From Candidatus Borrarchaeota archaeon (lineage in GTDB: Archaea; Asgardarchaeota; Sifarchaeia; Borrarchaeales; Borrarchaeaceae): 8,959 nt of DNA. The notes under the pieces are model-generated. The model saw only the letters and a program-made list of their open reading frames with translations, made no database searches and had not been told where the DNA came from. A program made the position numbers and the translations under genes. Positions 1 to 6,660 of this stretch are shown piece by piece. Position 1 is the first letter of the stretch; each line of letters begins with the position of its first letter. The stretch covers positions 1 through 8,959 of the forward strand of contig JAEORY010000134.1 in the NCBI GenBank assembly GCA_016840645.1. The letters run 5' to 3'.

Positions 1-292
1 CTACGTCGCCTTCCTTTACTTCCAATCCTACACCTAAAGCCTCAAATGCTCCACGACCCGAATAATAAATATGCGGATCATATCCAAAAAGCGCTAAATG
101 TGCGGTATCGCTCCCAGGAACTATACCTGGCGTACCAAGTGTATGCATAATTCCATTAATTCCAACTTCTGATAATTTATCTAACCAAGGAGTATTTGCA
201 AATTCTAGAGGAGTTTTCCCATCTAATTCTTCAACAGGACGGTCTGCCATTCCGTCACATACGATAAAAAATACATGTGCACACATTTTCAT
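1..292 (-). CDS. apgM: 2,3-bisphosphoglycerate-independent phosphoglycerate mutase, archaeal type (N-terminal part, cut by window edge)
   Basis: Interconverts 3-phosphoglycerate and 2-phosphoglycerate in cytosolic glycolysis/gluconeogenesis. Reading the minus strand from 292 gives 97 uninterrupted codons beginning MKMCAHVFFIVCDGMADRPV. The DGMADRP motif near residue 13 is the first metal-binding Asp site of the alkaline-phosphatase superfamily. GSDTAHLALFGYDP at about 60-73 carries the Ser expected to be the phosphorylated nucleophile. The stretch YYSGRGAFEALGVGL is also typical of archaeal ApgM. The family is usually about 400 residues, so roughly three quarters lies outside the window. Two in-frame starts exist: ATG at 292 and ATG at 286. 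The sequence AAAGGG lies just ahead of the 286 start at Shine-Dalgarno distance, so 286 may be the real one. An insertion sequence begins only about 45 bases upstream, so the native promoter may be disturbed. Confidence 0.93.
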   Translation of the reverse strand, partial: MKMCAHVFFIVCDGMADRPVEELDGKTPLEFANTPWLDKLSEVGINGIMHTLGTPGIVPGSDTAHLALFGYDPHIYYSGRGAFEALGVGLEVKEGDV

Positions 293-337
293 CCCTTTAA
301 TCAACTAACAACACGTTATCATTTCTCTGCAAGAAAC

Positions 338-357
338 CCACCTTACATGTTAGGGGG
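338..357. repeat. Left-end hairpin of tnpB element 1
   Basis: Arms 338-343 (CCACCT) and 352-357 (AGGGGG) pair with one A-G mismatch around an 8-base loop. The right-end hairpin of the same element also has an A-G mismatch near the middle of its stem, which suggests that the two ends are related. The G-run 353-359 can alternatively pair with GTCCCCC at 401-407, just upstream of the tnpB promoter. Confidence 0.5.
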
Positions 358-410
358 ATAAATGAATTGCGTTTTTTACTTCTTTCACTTTCACAGTAGT
401 GTCCCCCAGC

Positions 411-418
411 TTTAAATA
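411..418 (+). promoter_or_regulatory. Archaeal TATA box of tnpB element 1
   Basis: TTTAAATA is an exact match to the archaeal TATA consensus. It predicts a transcript start near 440, about 40 bases before the tnpB start. The surrounding 408-429 matches 19 of 22 positions of 8870-8891, ahead of the second tnpB. Confidence 0.65.
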
Positions 419-478
419 GGTTTTTGCGGATAATCAATCTCGTGAAATCTATATCAAGGGAACACAGGGAGACGTGTG

Positions 479-1630
479 ATGAAACGTACTTACAAATTTC
501 GCTTGTATCCGACCACACCACAACAGACGATGTTAACTCAATGGCTTACTACTTGTCGTATGTTGTATAATAGATCTCTGGCAGAGCGAAAAAACGCCTG
601 GCAAACTCATCAAAAATCAGTTAACTATTATGAGCAAGCCAGCCACTTGAAAGCAGCAAAAAAGACCGATCTATTTTTGAAAGCGGTGCATTCTCAGGTA
701 CTCCAAGATGTACTGAGAAGACTGGATAAGACCTTCAACAACTTTTTTAGGCGTATTAAGAAGGGGGAAAAAGCTGGTTACCCACGCTTTAAAGGGAACT
801 ACCGATATGACTCCTTTACCTACCCGCAAAGAGGTTTCGCCCTCGAAAAGAAAAACAAGAAACTTCGCCTCTCGAAAATTGGAAGTATCACGATTAACCT
901 ACACCGCCCGATACCATCTAAAGGCGTGATCAAGACCTGTACAATTAAACGCGATGTCGACCACTGGTATGCTTGTTTTGTAATAGAACTTCCTGACCCC
1001 GCTCTTGGATCTCAGAGAGAGATAAAGAAAGCGATAGGTGTGGATGTTGGGCTGAATAGTTTACTGACATTAAATAATGGAGCAACAATAGCCAACCCAC
1101 GCTGGTTGAGAAACTCGGAGAAGAAAGTAGCTAAAGAGCAGCGAAAGCAAGCTAGGAAGCAGAAAGGGTCAAATAACCGTCACAAGCAGAACAAAAAGGT
1201 GGCACAGGTACACAGGAAGATACGCAATCAGCGAAAAGACTTTCACCACAAGCTTAGTAGGAAACTGGTCGATAATTATGACTTAATTGTGTATGAAAAC
1301 TTAAAGATTACCAACCTGGTGAAGCATCCTTATTTAGCCAAGTCGATTAGTGATGCCGGCTGGAGACAACTCATGCGTTTCACTGAGTACAAAGCGGAGG
1401 AAGCTGGTACTCTAGTAGAATATGTGAGTGCCTATAACACCACACAACTGTGTAGTAGGCATAGGAAGCGTGTTCCCAAAACACTGGCAACCCGTATCCA
1501 CAGTTGTCCTTACTGTGGGCTTGTTTTAGCAAGAGACCATAATTCTGCCATCATGGTTTTACAGCGATCAACCCATTATGTAGAATCACGATCATCGTCA
1601 GGGCAGGGACTGTCCGTAGAGCCTGTTTGA
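479..1630 (+). CDS. tnpB: TnpB, RNA-guided nuclease of an IS200/IS605-family element
   Basis: TnpB proteins are RuvC-type nucleases guided by an RNA made from the element's own right end; they cut the donor or target site and favour retention of the element. The N-terminus KRTYKFRLYPTTPQQ is the usual OrfB_IS605 start. RuvC residues, numbered from this ATG: Asp189 in GVDVGLNSLLTL, Glu273 in YENLKITNL, and Asp353 in ARDHNSA. The zinc knuckle between the last two is unusual. The first pair reads CSRH rather than CxxC, while the second pair CPYC (343, 346) is intact. The usual DRDxNAA is ARDHNSA, though the catalytic Asp remains. At 383 residues it is close to normal full length. A GTG at 476 is in frame just upstream, but GGGAG at 467-471 is better spaced from ATG 479. 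Codons look somewhat more GC-rich than in the neighbours, as expected for a mobile gene. Activity is plausible but not assured. Confidence 0.93.
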   Translation: MKRTYKFRLYPTTPQQTMLTQWLTTCRMLYNRSLAERKNAWQTHQKSVNYYEQASHLKAAKKTDLFLKAVHSQVLQDVLRRLDKTFNNFFRRIKKGEKAGYPRFKGNYRYDSFTYPQRGFALEKKNKKLRLSKIGSITINLHRPIPSKGVIKTCTIKRDVDHWYACFVIELPDPALGSQREIKKAIGVDVGLNSLLTLNNGATIANPRWLRNSEKKVAKEQRKQARKQKGSNNRHKQNKKVAQVHRKIRNQRKDFHHKLSRKLVDNYDLIVYENLKITNLVKHPYLAKSISDAGWRQLMRFTEYKAEEAGTLVEYVSAYNTTQLCSRHRKRVPKTLATRIHSCPYCGLVLARDHNSAIMVLQRSTHYVESRSSSGQGLSVEPV

Positions 1631-1690
1631 CATGTCCCGTTGGAGAATGGATGATTCAGGAAGCCAACCTACTTATAGGGTGGTAGTTCA
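1560..1690 (+). ncRNA. Probable omega (right-end) RNA of TnpB element 1
   Basis: In characterised TnpB elements the guide RNA scaffold overlaps the 3' end of tnpB and the right end of the element, with the guide taken from the flanking DNA immediately downstream. Here the last tnpB codons run into a 60-base region ending in the hairpin 1664-1683 and TAGTTCAC. The 5' limit given is only an estimate. The guide would be read from about 1690 onward. Confidence 0.45.
1664..1683. repeat. Right-end hairpin of tnpB element 1
   Basis: Arms CCAACCT (1664-1670) and AGGGTGG (1677-1683) form six Watson-Crick pairs with one A-G mismatch around the loop ACTTAT. The following TAGTTCAC is typical of the right end of IS605-type elements. 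It marks the element boundary near 1690. Confidence 0.7.
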
Positions 1691-1730
1691 CTAAGTTAAA
1701 AATGTAATTGCTTTGGTAGATTTCCAAAAC

Positions 1731-1738
1731 TTTAAATC
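1731..1738 (+). promoter_or_regulatory. Probable TATA box of the aminotransferase gene
   Basis: TTTAAATC lies 57-64 bases upstream of the ATG, predicting a transcript start near 1757 and a leader of about 38 bases. It is outside the insertion element, about 40 bases beyond its right end, so insertion seems to have spared this promoter. Confidence 0.45.
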
Positions 1739-1794
1739 AAACTCACAAAGTAAACTAAGGATATTATGTTATTTACTTTAAGTGTGGTTTAAAA

Positions 1795-2937
1795 ATGGAT
1801 GAACAAAATATAAGGTTAATGATTCCTGGCCCGGTAGAAATACATCCTAAGGTATATCAGGCTATGACTCGTCTTCTCTATGGTCATAGAACAAACGAAT
1901 TTCGAGAAATCCTTAAGGAATCCATAGAGATGTTAAAAGAGATTTGTCGAACACAGAATGACATGTTTATTTTTTCTGGATCTGGAACATCTGCAATGGA
2001 CTCAGCTATCGCAAATCTAGTTTCTAAAGGTGATGAAGTACTTAATATCATGGGTGGAAAATTTGCTGAACGTTGGATCGAAATCACTCAAACCTATGGT
2101 GGGAAATCGATTCCAGTGACTGTTGAATGGGGTAAAGCAGTAAATCTAGATGATATGATAGCTGTACTTGAAGATAATCCCAATATCAAATTCATTACAT
2201 TTACTCATAATGAAACCTCTACTGGTGTTTTACAACCTGGAGAAGAAATCGCAAAGATTGCCCAAGAATATGATAAAATTCTTATTGTCGACGCAATAAC
2301 ATCCGTTGGTGGAGATTATTGTGAAACAGATAAATGGGGTTTTGATGTTTTAGTTACTGGCTCTCAAAAGTGCTTAGGGATTCCACCAGGATTAGGTATG
2401 ATTTCTGTTAATCAAAAAGCTTGGGAAGTTGTTGAGAACAGGTCTGATATTCCTTCCTATTATTTAAACCTCAAGAAACATCAAAGTGGTTACAAGAAAT
2501 ACGATACACCATATACACCAGCACTACCATTGTTTTATGCGGCGCATAAAGCGTTTCAAATGATTCTTGAAGAAGGCTATGAAAACCGCGTAAAGCGACA
2601 CAGACTTTGCGCAAGAGCTATGCGGGAAGGTATGAAAACTATTGGTTTTGAATTATTTGCTGATCAACAATACGCCTCGAATACAGTTACCGCAGTCAAA
2701 TATATGGACGGATTAGATGATGCCGAATTTAGAAAAACCATATTAAAGCATAAAGTGTTAATTGCCGGTGGGCAAGGAAAAGTAAAAGGAAAAATATTTC
2801 GGGCAGCACATATGAATCTCTGCACCGATAGAGAGGTTCTTTTAATGTTAGAAATGACAGAATTGGTCTTAAAAGAACTTGGATTTGATGTTGAATTAGG
2901 AGCAGGAGTATCAGCAGCAGAAAAGGTATTTTTATGA
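1795..2937 (+). CDS. Class V aminotransferase (serine-pyruvate / alanine-glyoxylate type)
   Basis: A cytosolic PLP enzyme of fold type I that probably moves an amino group between a small amino acid (serine, alanine or similar) and a 2-oxo acid such as glyoxylate or pyruvate. The 380-residue length is typical. Residues 9-13 (MIPGPVEIHP region) and GHRTNEF at 30-36 are hallmark substrate and cofactor segments. SGSGTSAMDS at 61-70 should bind the PLP phosphate. HNETSTG at 138-144 and the Asp166 region (IVDAITSVGG) contact the pyridine ring. Lys192 in TGSQKCLGIPPG is the expected Schiff-base lysine. All key residues are present, so the protein should be active. The substrate cannot be fixed from sequence; this archaeal group is variously annotated as serine-pyruvate, alanine-glyoxylate or serine-glyoxylate aminotransferase. 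A metabolic link with the neighbouring phosphoglycerate mutase through serine metabolism is possible but only inferred. No clear Shine-Dalgarno precedes the ATG. Confidence 0.92.
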   Translation: MDEQNIRLMIPGPVEIHPKVYQAMTRLLYGHRTNEFREILKESIEMLKEICRTQNDMFIFSGSGTSAMDSAIANLVSKGDEVLNIMGGKFAERWIEITQTYGGKSIPVTVEWGKAVNLDDMIAVLEDNPNIKFITFTHNETSTGVLQPGEEIAKIAQEYDKILIVDAITSVGGDYCETDKWGFDVLVTGSQKCLGIPPGLGMISVNQKAWEVVENRSDIPSYYLNLKKHQSGYKKYDTPYTPALPLFYAAHKAFQMILEEGYENRVKRHRLCARAMREGMKTIGFELFADQQYASNTVTAVKYMDGLDDAEFRKTILKHKVLIAGGQGKVKGKIFRAAHMNLCTDREVLLMLEMTELVLKELGFDVELGAGVSAAEKVFL

Positions 2938-2950
2938 GTTTAATTATAAA

Positions 2951-2992
2951 TGTTTCTGAGTAAATCTCTTCTTTTTCTTTAAAACTCGGTTT
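2951..2992 (+). promoter_or_regulatory. Recurring intergenic module, copy 1 (TTTCTGAGT, pyrimidine tract, TTTAAA, CGG)
   Basis: Between the aminotransferase and the first TPR gene lies TTTCTGAGT, then CTCTTCTTTTTCTTT, then TTTAAAACTCGGTTT. The T-rich tract can serve as an archaeal terminator for the upstream gene. TTTAAAAC at 2978-2985 can serve as a TATA box for the gene at 3051, predicting a transcript start near 3005. Related arrangements occur at 6457-6510 and 7874-7930. Confidence 0.4.
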
Positions 2993-3050
2993 ATGTTATT
3001 GTGATTTGATTTCGAAAACAATTAATGGTCAATATGGTGAGTAAATAAGA

Positions 3051-3986
3051 ATGTCTGAACCTGATTATAATGCCAGAGGTAATGAGTATTGGGAGCAGGG
3101 AGAATATCAAAAAGCCATCACAGAATACAGGAAAGCACTAAAGGTTGAACCAAAAGACTATAGCGCATGGAGTAACATAGGAATTGCATATTACATGTTA
3201 GGCGAGCTAAAAACAGCTCTAAAATCTTTTAAAAAAGCAGTAGACATTAATCCTAGATTTGCGAAAGCATGGCAAATGATGGGGTTAATGTACGGAAAGC
3301 TAGGCAAATTCAAAGAAGCAATAAAAAATCATCAAAAAGCTGTGGAAATTGCACCTGATTATACCTATGCATGGGTTGTCATGGCAGATGTGTATATTAT
3401 TCTTGAAGAGCCTGATAAAGCCATGAACTGTTATAAAAAAGTCGTGAATATCCAAGCAACGGATGCCTTAACATGGACACATAGAGGGACAGCTTATAAT
3501 CAATTAGGCAAGTTCAAGAAGGCGATTGATTGTTATAAAGCAGCGGTAGAACTTGATCCTGAGTATGCTTCTGCATGGCTCAATACAGCAATAATATACT
3601 CCAAGATGGGCGATTTTAATAGTGCTCTAAATGCTGCTCAAAAGGCATTGGACATCAGCCCTGAGTATGCTGAGGCATTGACAGGTAAGGGATTGATCTA
3701 CAAGGAGTTAGGTGAACATAAGAATGCACTTGACTATCTCTATAGGGCATTAAAAATTGATCCTGAAGATGTAGATACCTGGAATAATCTAGGTGCCGTC
3801 TATAACGATTTAAGTGAGTTTAAAAAAGCTATTGGATGTTATAAAAAAGCACTAGAAATCGACTCAGAATACATAGATGCATGGATCGATCTGGGGCAAA
3901 CTTATGATAAATTAGGCTACACTGAGAAAGCTGATGAATGCTACAAAAAGGCGATTAAAATCAATCCAAATTTAGTAAAAAAATGA
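3051..3986 (+). CDS. TPR-repeat protein with nine repeats (TPR paralogue 1)
   Basis: Almost the whole 311-residue protein is tetratricopeptide repeats: nine consecutive 34-residue units from about residue 4 to 309. Each shows the pattern W/Y-x-x-x-G-x-x-Y...A-x-x-x-Y/F-x-K-A...P. The first unit starts NARGNEYWEQGEYQKAI and the last ends KADECYKKAIKINPNL. No signal peptide, membrane segment or catalytic domain is seen, so it is probably a cytosolic superhelical scaffold that binds peptides or partner proteins. The start is well supported by GGTGAG at 3036-3041, about 9 bases ahead of the ATG. It is paralogous to the proteins at 4075 and 8061, sharing the MS-x-x-x-Y start and last-repeat signature. 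Its middle repeats are the least regular of the three, for example IQATDA in place of the usual I-D-P turn in repeat 4. The partner is unknown. Confidence 0.9.
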   Translation: MSEPDYNARGNEYWEQGEYQKAITEYRKALKVEPKDYSAWSNIGIAYYMLGELKTALKSFKKAVDINPRFAKAWQMMGLMYGKLGKFKEAIKNHQKAVEIAPDYTYAWVVMADVYIILEEPDKAMNCYKKVVNIQATDALTWTHRGTAYNQLGKFKKAIDCYKAAVELDPEYASAWLNTAIIYSKMGDFNSALNAAQKALDISPEYAEALTGKGLIYKELGEHKNALDYLYRALKIDPEDVDTWNNLGAVYNDLSEFKKAIGCYKKALEIDSEYIDAWIDLGQTYDKLGYTEKADECYKKAIKINPNLVKK

Positions 3987-4001
3987 CCTTTCCATGATAC
4001 G

Positions 4002-4020
4002 TTTTAAACTAAGAATTCTT
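4002..4020 (+). promoter_or_regulatory. Possible promoter with adjacent palindrome ahead of TPR gene 2
   Basis: TTTTAAAC at 4002-4009 is a plausible TATA box, predicting a transcript start near 4030. It is followed directly by the perfect 10-base palindrome AAGAATTCTT at 4011-4020. A palindrome between TATA box and start site is where archaeal repressors often bind. Both calls are inference from short motifs. Confidence 0.3.
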
Positions 4021-4029
4021 CCTAACTAT

Positions 4030-4047
4030 GTTCCTGATAAGAGGAAC
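4030..4047 (+). promoter_or_regulatory. Small hairpin in the leader of TPR gene 2
   Basis: GTTCC (4030-4034) and GGAAC (4043-4047) pair around an 8-base loop containing TGATAAGA. The right arm overlaps GAGGA (4041-4045), a Shine-Dalgarno-like sequence for a 6-codon mini-ORF at 4051-4071. The hairpin could therefore hide that site. A five-pair stem is weak and may be chance. Confidence 0.25.
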
Positions 4048-4074
4048 GAAATGTGGACTTGGAAGTGGTAGAAA

Positions 4075-5316
4075 ATGTCAGCCGAGGAATATAATGAGAG
4101 AGGAAATGAATATTCCGAAAATGGTCAATATCAGCAAGCTATAGAAGAGTATACGAAGGCATTAGAGGTCGATTCTACTTATTTCAAAGCATGGTACAAC
4201 ATGGGTGTTACTTACAGAGAGTTAGGTGAGTTTCACAAGGAGATTGATTGCTATAACAAAGTAATAGAGATTACTCCTGAGGACGTAGATGCGTGGTATA
4301 ATATGGGCGTCGCCTATGGTGAATTAGGTGAATATGGTAAGGAGATTGACTGTTATAAGAGAGTAATCAAAATTGATCCTCAATATCAAGATGCGTGGTA
4401 TAATATGGGAATCGCCTTTAGAGAGTTAGGTGAATACGAAAAGGCTCGTGGTTGCTTTAAACAACTGATTAAAATCGATCCTGAGTTTGCAGAAGCATGG
4501 TATAATATGGGTTGGATCTATAGCCATCTAGGCGAATACGATAAAGCGCTTGAATGCTATCAAGACGCTGTAAAGATTATTCCCGAGTATCCTGACGCTT
4601 GGCACAATATGGGTCGGATTTATGAAGAGTTGGAAGAGTTTAATAGAGCTATCGAGTGTTACAAGAAAGTTGTAGATATTAATCCTAAGGATGCCGAAGT
4701 TTGGTACGACATGGGGCTCGTTTATGCAGAATTGGACAGTTTTGAGACAGAGATTGAATCGTATCAAAAAGCAGTAGAAATTAACCCAGACTTTTTATGG
4801 GCTTGGTATAACATGGGGATCGCCTACACAGAGTTAGAAGAATACGAAAAGGCACTTGAATGTTTTCTGAAAGTTATAGAACTTGATCCAGAGCATGAAT
4901 TTGCATGGAATAATATAGGAAATATTTATACCGAGTTAGAAGATCATGACAAAGCTCTTGAGTGCTATAAGAAAGCGGTGGAACTTGAACCAGAATTTGT
5001 AAATGCGTGGTTTAATTTGGGTTGGGTTTATGGGGCGCAAAATGAATTTGCTAAAGCAATTGAGTGCTATCAAAAAGTGATGGAAATAGACCCAGAGGAT
5101 GCAATTGCATGGTTGAACATGGGAGTCAATTATGGTAACTTAGGTGAACACTCTAAAGCCCTTGAATGTTTTCAACAAACTGTGGAACTTGATTCTGACC
5201 TTGCAGATGCATGGTACAACATGGGATTAGCGTTCTACAATTTGGGCGAACGTAATAGAGCCAATGAATGTTATGATAAGGCATTAGAAATTGATCCTGG
5301 ACTAGTGAATGTATAG
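4075..5316 (+). CDS. TPR-repeat protein with twelve repeats (TPR paralogue 2)
   Basis: The 413 residues are twelve near-uniform 34-residue TPR units plus five extra residues. Seven units carry the exact motif WYNMG, and most have the helix-B pattern A-x-E-C-Y-x-K-A followed by I-D-P or a close variant. Such regularity is typical of a canonical right-handed TPR superhelix; twelve units would make about one and a half turns. There is no signal peptide, membrane span or enzymatic domain, so a cytosolic scaffold role is likely. The start MSAEEYNERGNEY aligns with the starts of the paralogues at 3051 and 8061, supporting ATG 4075. GTGGT at 4065-4069 is a modest ribosome site. An in-frame ATG at 4051 is separated from this start by TAG at 4069-4071. 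The gene lies 88 bases after TPR gene 1 and may be co-transcribed with it or use its own promoter. Confidence 0.92.
   Translation: MSAEEYNERGNEYSENGQYQQAIEEYTKALEVDSTYFKAWYNMGVTYRELGEFHKEIDCYNKVIEITPEDVDAWYNMGVAYGELGEYGKEIDCYKRVIKIDPQYQDAWYNMGIAFRELGEYEKARGCFKQLIKIDPEFAEAWYNMGWIYSHLGEYDKALECYQDAVKIIPEYPDAWHNMGRIYEELEEFNRAIECYKKVVDINPKDAEVWYDMGLVYAELDSFETEIESYQKAVEINPDFLWAWYNMGIAYTELEEYEKALECFLKVIELDPEHEFAWNNIGNIYTELEDHDKALECYKKAVELEPEFVNAWFNLGWVYGAQNEFAKAIECYQKVMEIDPEDAIAWLNMGVNYGNLGEHSKALECFQQTVELDSDLADAWYNMGLAFYNLGERNRANECYDKALEIDPGLVNV
4084..5307 (+). repeat. Tandem 102-base coding repeats (12 units) of TPR gene 2
   Basis: The twelve TPR units are visible at DNA level as a 102-base period, with recurring blocks such as GCATGGTATAATATGGG and AAAATCGATCCTGAGTTTGC. 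Similarity between adjacent units is high enough for unequal crossing over, which could explain why the three TPR paralogues here have 9, 12 and 7 units. Unit limits are approximate. Confidence 0.7.
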
Positions 5317-5374
5317 TTTTGCATCATTCACTATAATCTCATTTTTTATCAAACAGCAAAGTCAATTTCAGTTA

Positions 5375-5384
5375 GAAATATATC
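5375..5384 (+). promoter_or_regulatory. Possible TATA box of the VWA gene
   Basis: GAAATATATC is an A/T-rich box that would place a transcript start near 5407, leaving a leader of about 65 bases to ATG 5473. It is the best TATA-like sequence in the gap but not a perfect match to the consensus. Confidence 0.3.
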
Positions 5385-5392
5385 ACTCGAAA

Positions 5393-5424
5393 TCCATTTC
5401 TACATAAAATGGACATTCTTTTTT
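5393..5424 (+). terminator. Hairpin followed by a T-rich tract between TPR gene 2 and the VWA gene
   Basis: TCCATTT (5393-5399) and AAATGGA (5407-5413) form a perfect 7-base stem with a 7-base loop, followed by CATTCTTTTTT. This looks like a factor-independent terminator for TPR gene 2, about 80 bases after its stop. Because it would lie over the predicted start site of the VWA gene, it could instead be an operator. Confidence 0.4.
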
Positions 5425-5472
5425 CATTAATGTCAGCAATGTGTAAATTTAATGGAAATAAGAGGGAAAAAA

Positions 5473-6396
5473 ATGAGTGACGTTATCGAAAAACTTGGAC
5501 AACTAGATCTGTGCTTCATGGTCGATGAAACAGGTAGCATGGGACCCTACATCGAAACCGTGAAACAAAAGATTTTGGAAATAATACATACCATCCGGGT
5601 GAAAGAACTCTGTTCTTCTTTGAGAATTGGCCTGGTAGGTTATAGGGACCATCCACCCGAAGATACAAGTTTTATAACCAAGATATTTGCTTTTAATGAA
5701 GATTCAGACAAAATAAAAGAGGCAATAGTTTCTATGTACGCTGATGGTGGTGGTGATGGTCCAGAAGCGGTTTGTGATGCGTTATTTGACATTACTCGTC
5801 TGAGTTGGCGAGAAAAAGCGTCAAAGATTGTTATATGGATGGGGGATGCGCCCCCGCATGGAGTAGAACCTAGCGGAGATAATTTTCCAAAAGGTTGTCC
5901 TGAGGGAAAAAACTGGAAAACTGAAGCGCAACGAGCTTACGATAAGGGTATTTTAATCTACTCTGTAGGATGTTTCCCCGAAATTGCGGCTTATAAAAAA
6001 GCGGTAGATGTGTATAAAGAAGTGGCAGAAATAACTAAGGGGTCATTTATTCCATTAGAAAAAGCTACTCTGCTTGTGTCTTTGATTACCGGAGTGGCTG
6101 AAAGTGAACTTGAAAAACTAAAAATCGAAGAATTCGTTGCACAAGAATTACAGAAAATCCAAGCTGAGTCACCAGGGGCTACACTAAGCGAAAGTGATAT
6201 TGAAATGAGGGTTTCTAGTGCACTGAAAGAAAAAGGGATGAAAGTAAAACGCATGCGTACTGAAACATTTGCAGCTTCGGCCCCAGTAGAGGAAGCCGAT
6301 CTTGAACTTGAGGAACAAGAGGTACAGAAAGACGATGTTAAAGAAGCTCTAAGACAAGTAAGATTGAAGAAATTAGTTGAAGAAGAGGAAAAATAA
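5473..6396 (+). CDS. VWA-domain protein with a charged C-terminal helical tail
   Basis: The first ~205 residues form a von Willebrand factor A domain, a metal-dependent protein-binding module. From ATG 5473 the MIDAS motif is D18-E-T20-G-S22, a DxTxS variant of the usual DxSxS. Other supports are GLVGYRDHPPEDTSF at 54-67, YADGGGDGPEAV at 89-100, and MGDAPPHG at 123-130 supplying the late Asp. The DxTGSM plus GGGDxPE combination resembles VWA domains of the alpha-kinase VwkA type, but there is no kinase domain here. Residues about 210-307 are rich in Glu and Lys and probably helical or coiled-coil, ending VEEEEK. No signal peptide or membrane span is visible, so it is probably cytosolic. An in-frame ATG lies at 5452, but GAGGG at 5463-5467 is correctly spaced from 5473, and the MSD start resembles those of neighbours. 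Binding partners are unknown; the adjacent TPR proteins are candidates. Confidence 0.88.
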   Translation: MSDVIEKLGQLDLCFMVDETGSMGPYIETVKQKILEIIHTIRVKELCSSLRIGLVGYRDHPPEDTSFITKIFAFNEDSDKIKEAIVSMYADGGGDGPEAVCDALFDITRLSWREKASKIVIWMGDAPPHGVEPSGDNFPKGCPEGKNWKTEAQRAYDKGILIYSVGCFPEIAAYKKAVDVYKEVAEITKGSFIPLEKATLLVSLITGVAESELEKLKIEEFVAQELQKIQAESPGATLSESDIEMRVSSALKEKGMKVKRMRTETFAASAPVEEADLELEEQEVQKDDVKEALRQVRLKKLVEEEEK

Positions 6397-6597
6397 CTTT
6401 TGTCGTCATTTTTTCATTTTTTAACTTTTTCTAATTCTTTTTAATGGAGTATGAGTTTTTCTGAGTAATTTAATGATTTTGCAACTCTCTTCTCTTTTTT
6501 AAAGCATTTTATCAATTTGCGGCTCATTTTAAGACAGCGATATGTGAAAATATACATCTACTTGTTTCAATTTGTAACTCCTATATTTGTCTTAAAG
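6397..6597 (+). other. T-rich intergenic region with probable termination tracts
   Basis: No gene is seen. The first 50 bases after the VWA stop hold repeated T-runs, the usual archaeal termination signal. A second part, 6457-6510, carries TTTTCTGAGTAA, CTCTTCTCTTTTTT and TTTTAAAGC, a looser copy of the module found at 2951-2992 and 7874-7930. The rest is A/T-rich sequence leading to the promoter at 6594-6604. Confidence 0.5.
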
Positions 6598-6604
6598 TAT
6601 ATAA
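6594..6604 (+). promoter_or_regulatory. Archaeal promoter (BRE plus TATA) ahead of the small-protein genes
   Basis: AAAG followed by TATATAA gives a purine-rich TFB recognition element joined to a near-consensus TATA box. It predicts a transcript start near 6628, 33 bases before the GTG start and just upstream of the strong GGAGGGTGA ribosome site. It is one of the clearest promoters in the window and suggests that the genes from 6661 onward begin a new transcription unit. Confidence 0.6.
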
Positions 6605-6660
6605 GTAGGATCCAATAATAATGCAAAGTTAAAAAGTAAGAATAAGGAGGGTGAGATGAC

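Larger units (their letters stand above)
338..1690 (+). mobile_element. Solo-tnpB insertion sequence, IS200/IS605 superfamily (IS1341-like)
   Basis: The element contains one tnpB gene and no tnpA. The ends are imperfect hairpins rather than terminal inverted repeats, as is normal for this superfamily. The left-end hairpin is at 338-357 (arms CCACCT and AGGGGG) and the right-end hairpin at 1664-1683 (arms CCAACCT and AGGGTGG). The right hairpin is followed by TAGTTCAC, a familiar IS605-type right-end ending. Exact ends are estimated from these hairpins and may be off by 10-20 bases. Without tnpA the element can probably only move if a transposase is supplied in trans. It lies in the intergenic space between apgM and an aminotransferase gene and interrupts neither. 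Confidence 0.75.

Noticed and set aside
297..521. 74-codon minus-strand open frame beginning MVWSDTSEIC
   Set aside because: It runs across the insertion-element left end and the tnpB start, has no ribosome site or recognisable domain, and is best explained as chance.
1884..2087. Minus-strand open frames inside the aminotransferase, TPR and VWA genes
   Set aside because: They are antisense to well-supported genes and show no domain, ribosome site or independent promoter.
4084..5307. Regular 102-base repeats considered as a CRISPR or satellite array
   Set aside because: The repeats are in one open frame and match 34-residue TPR units; there are no alternating identical repeats and unique spacers.
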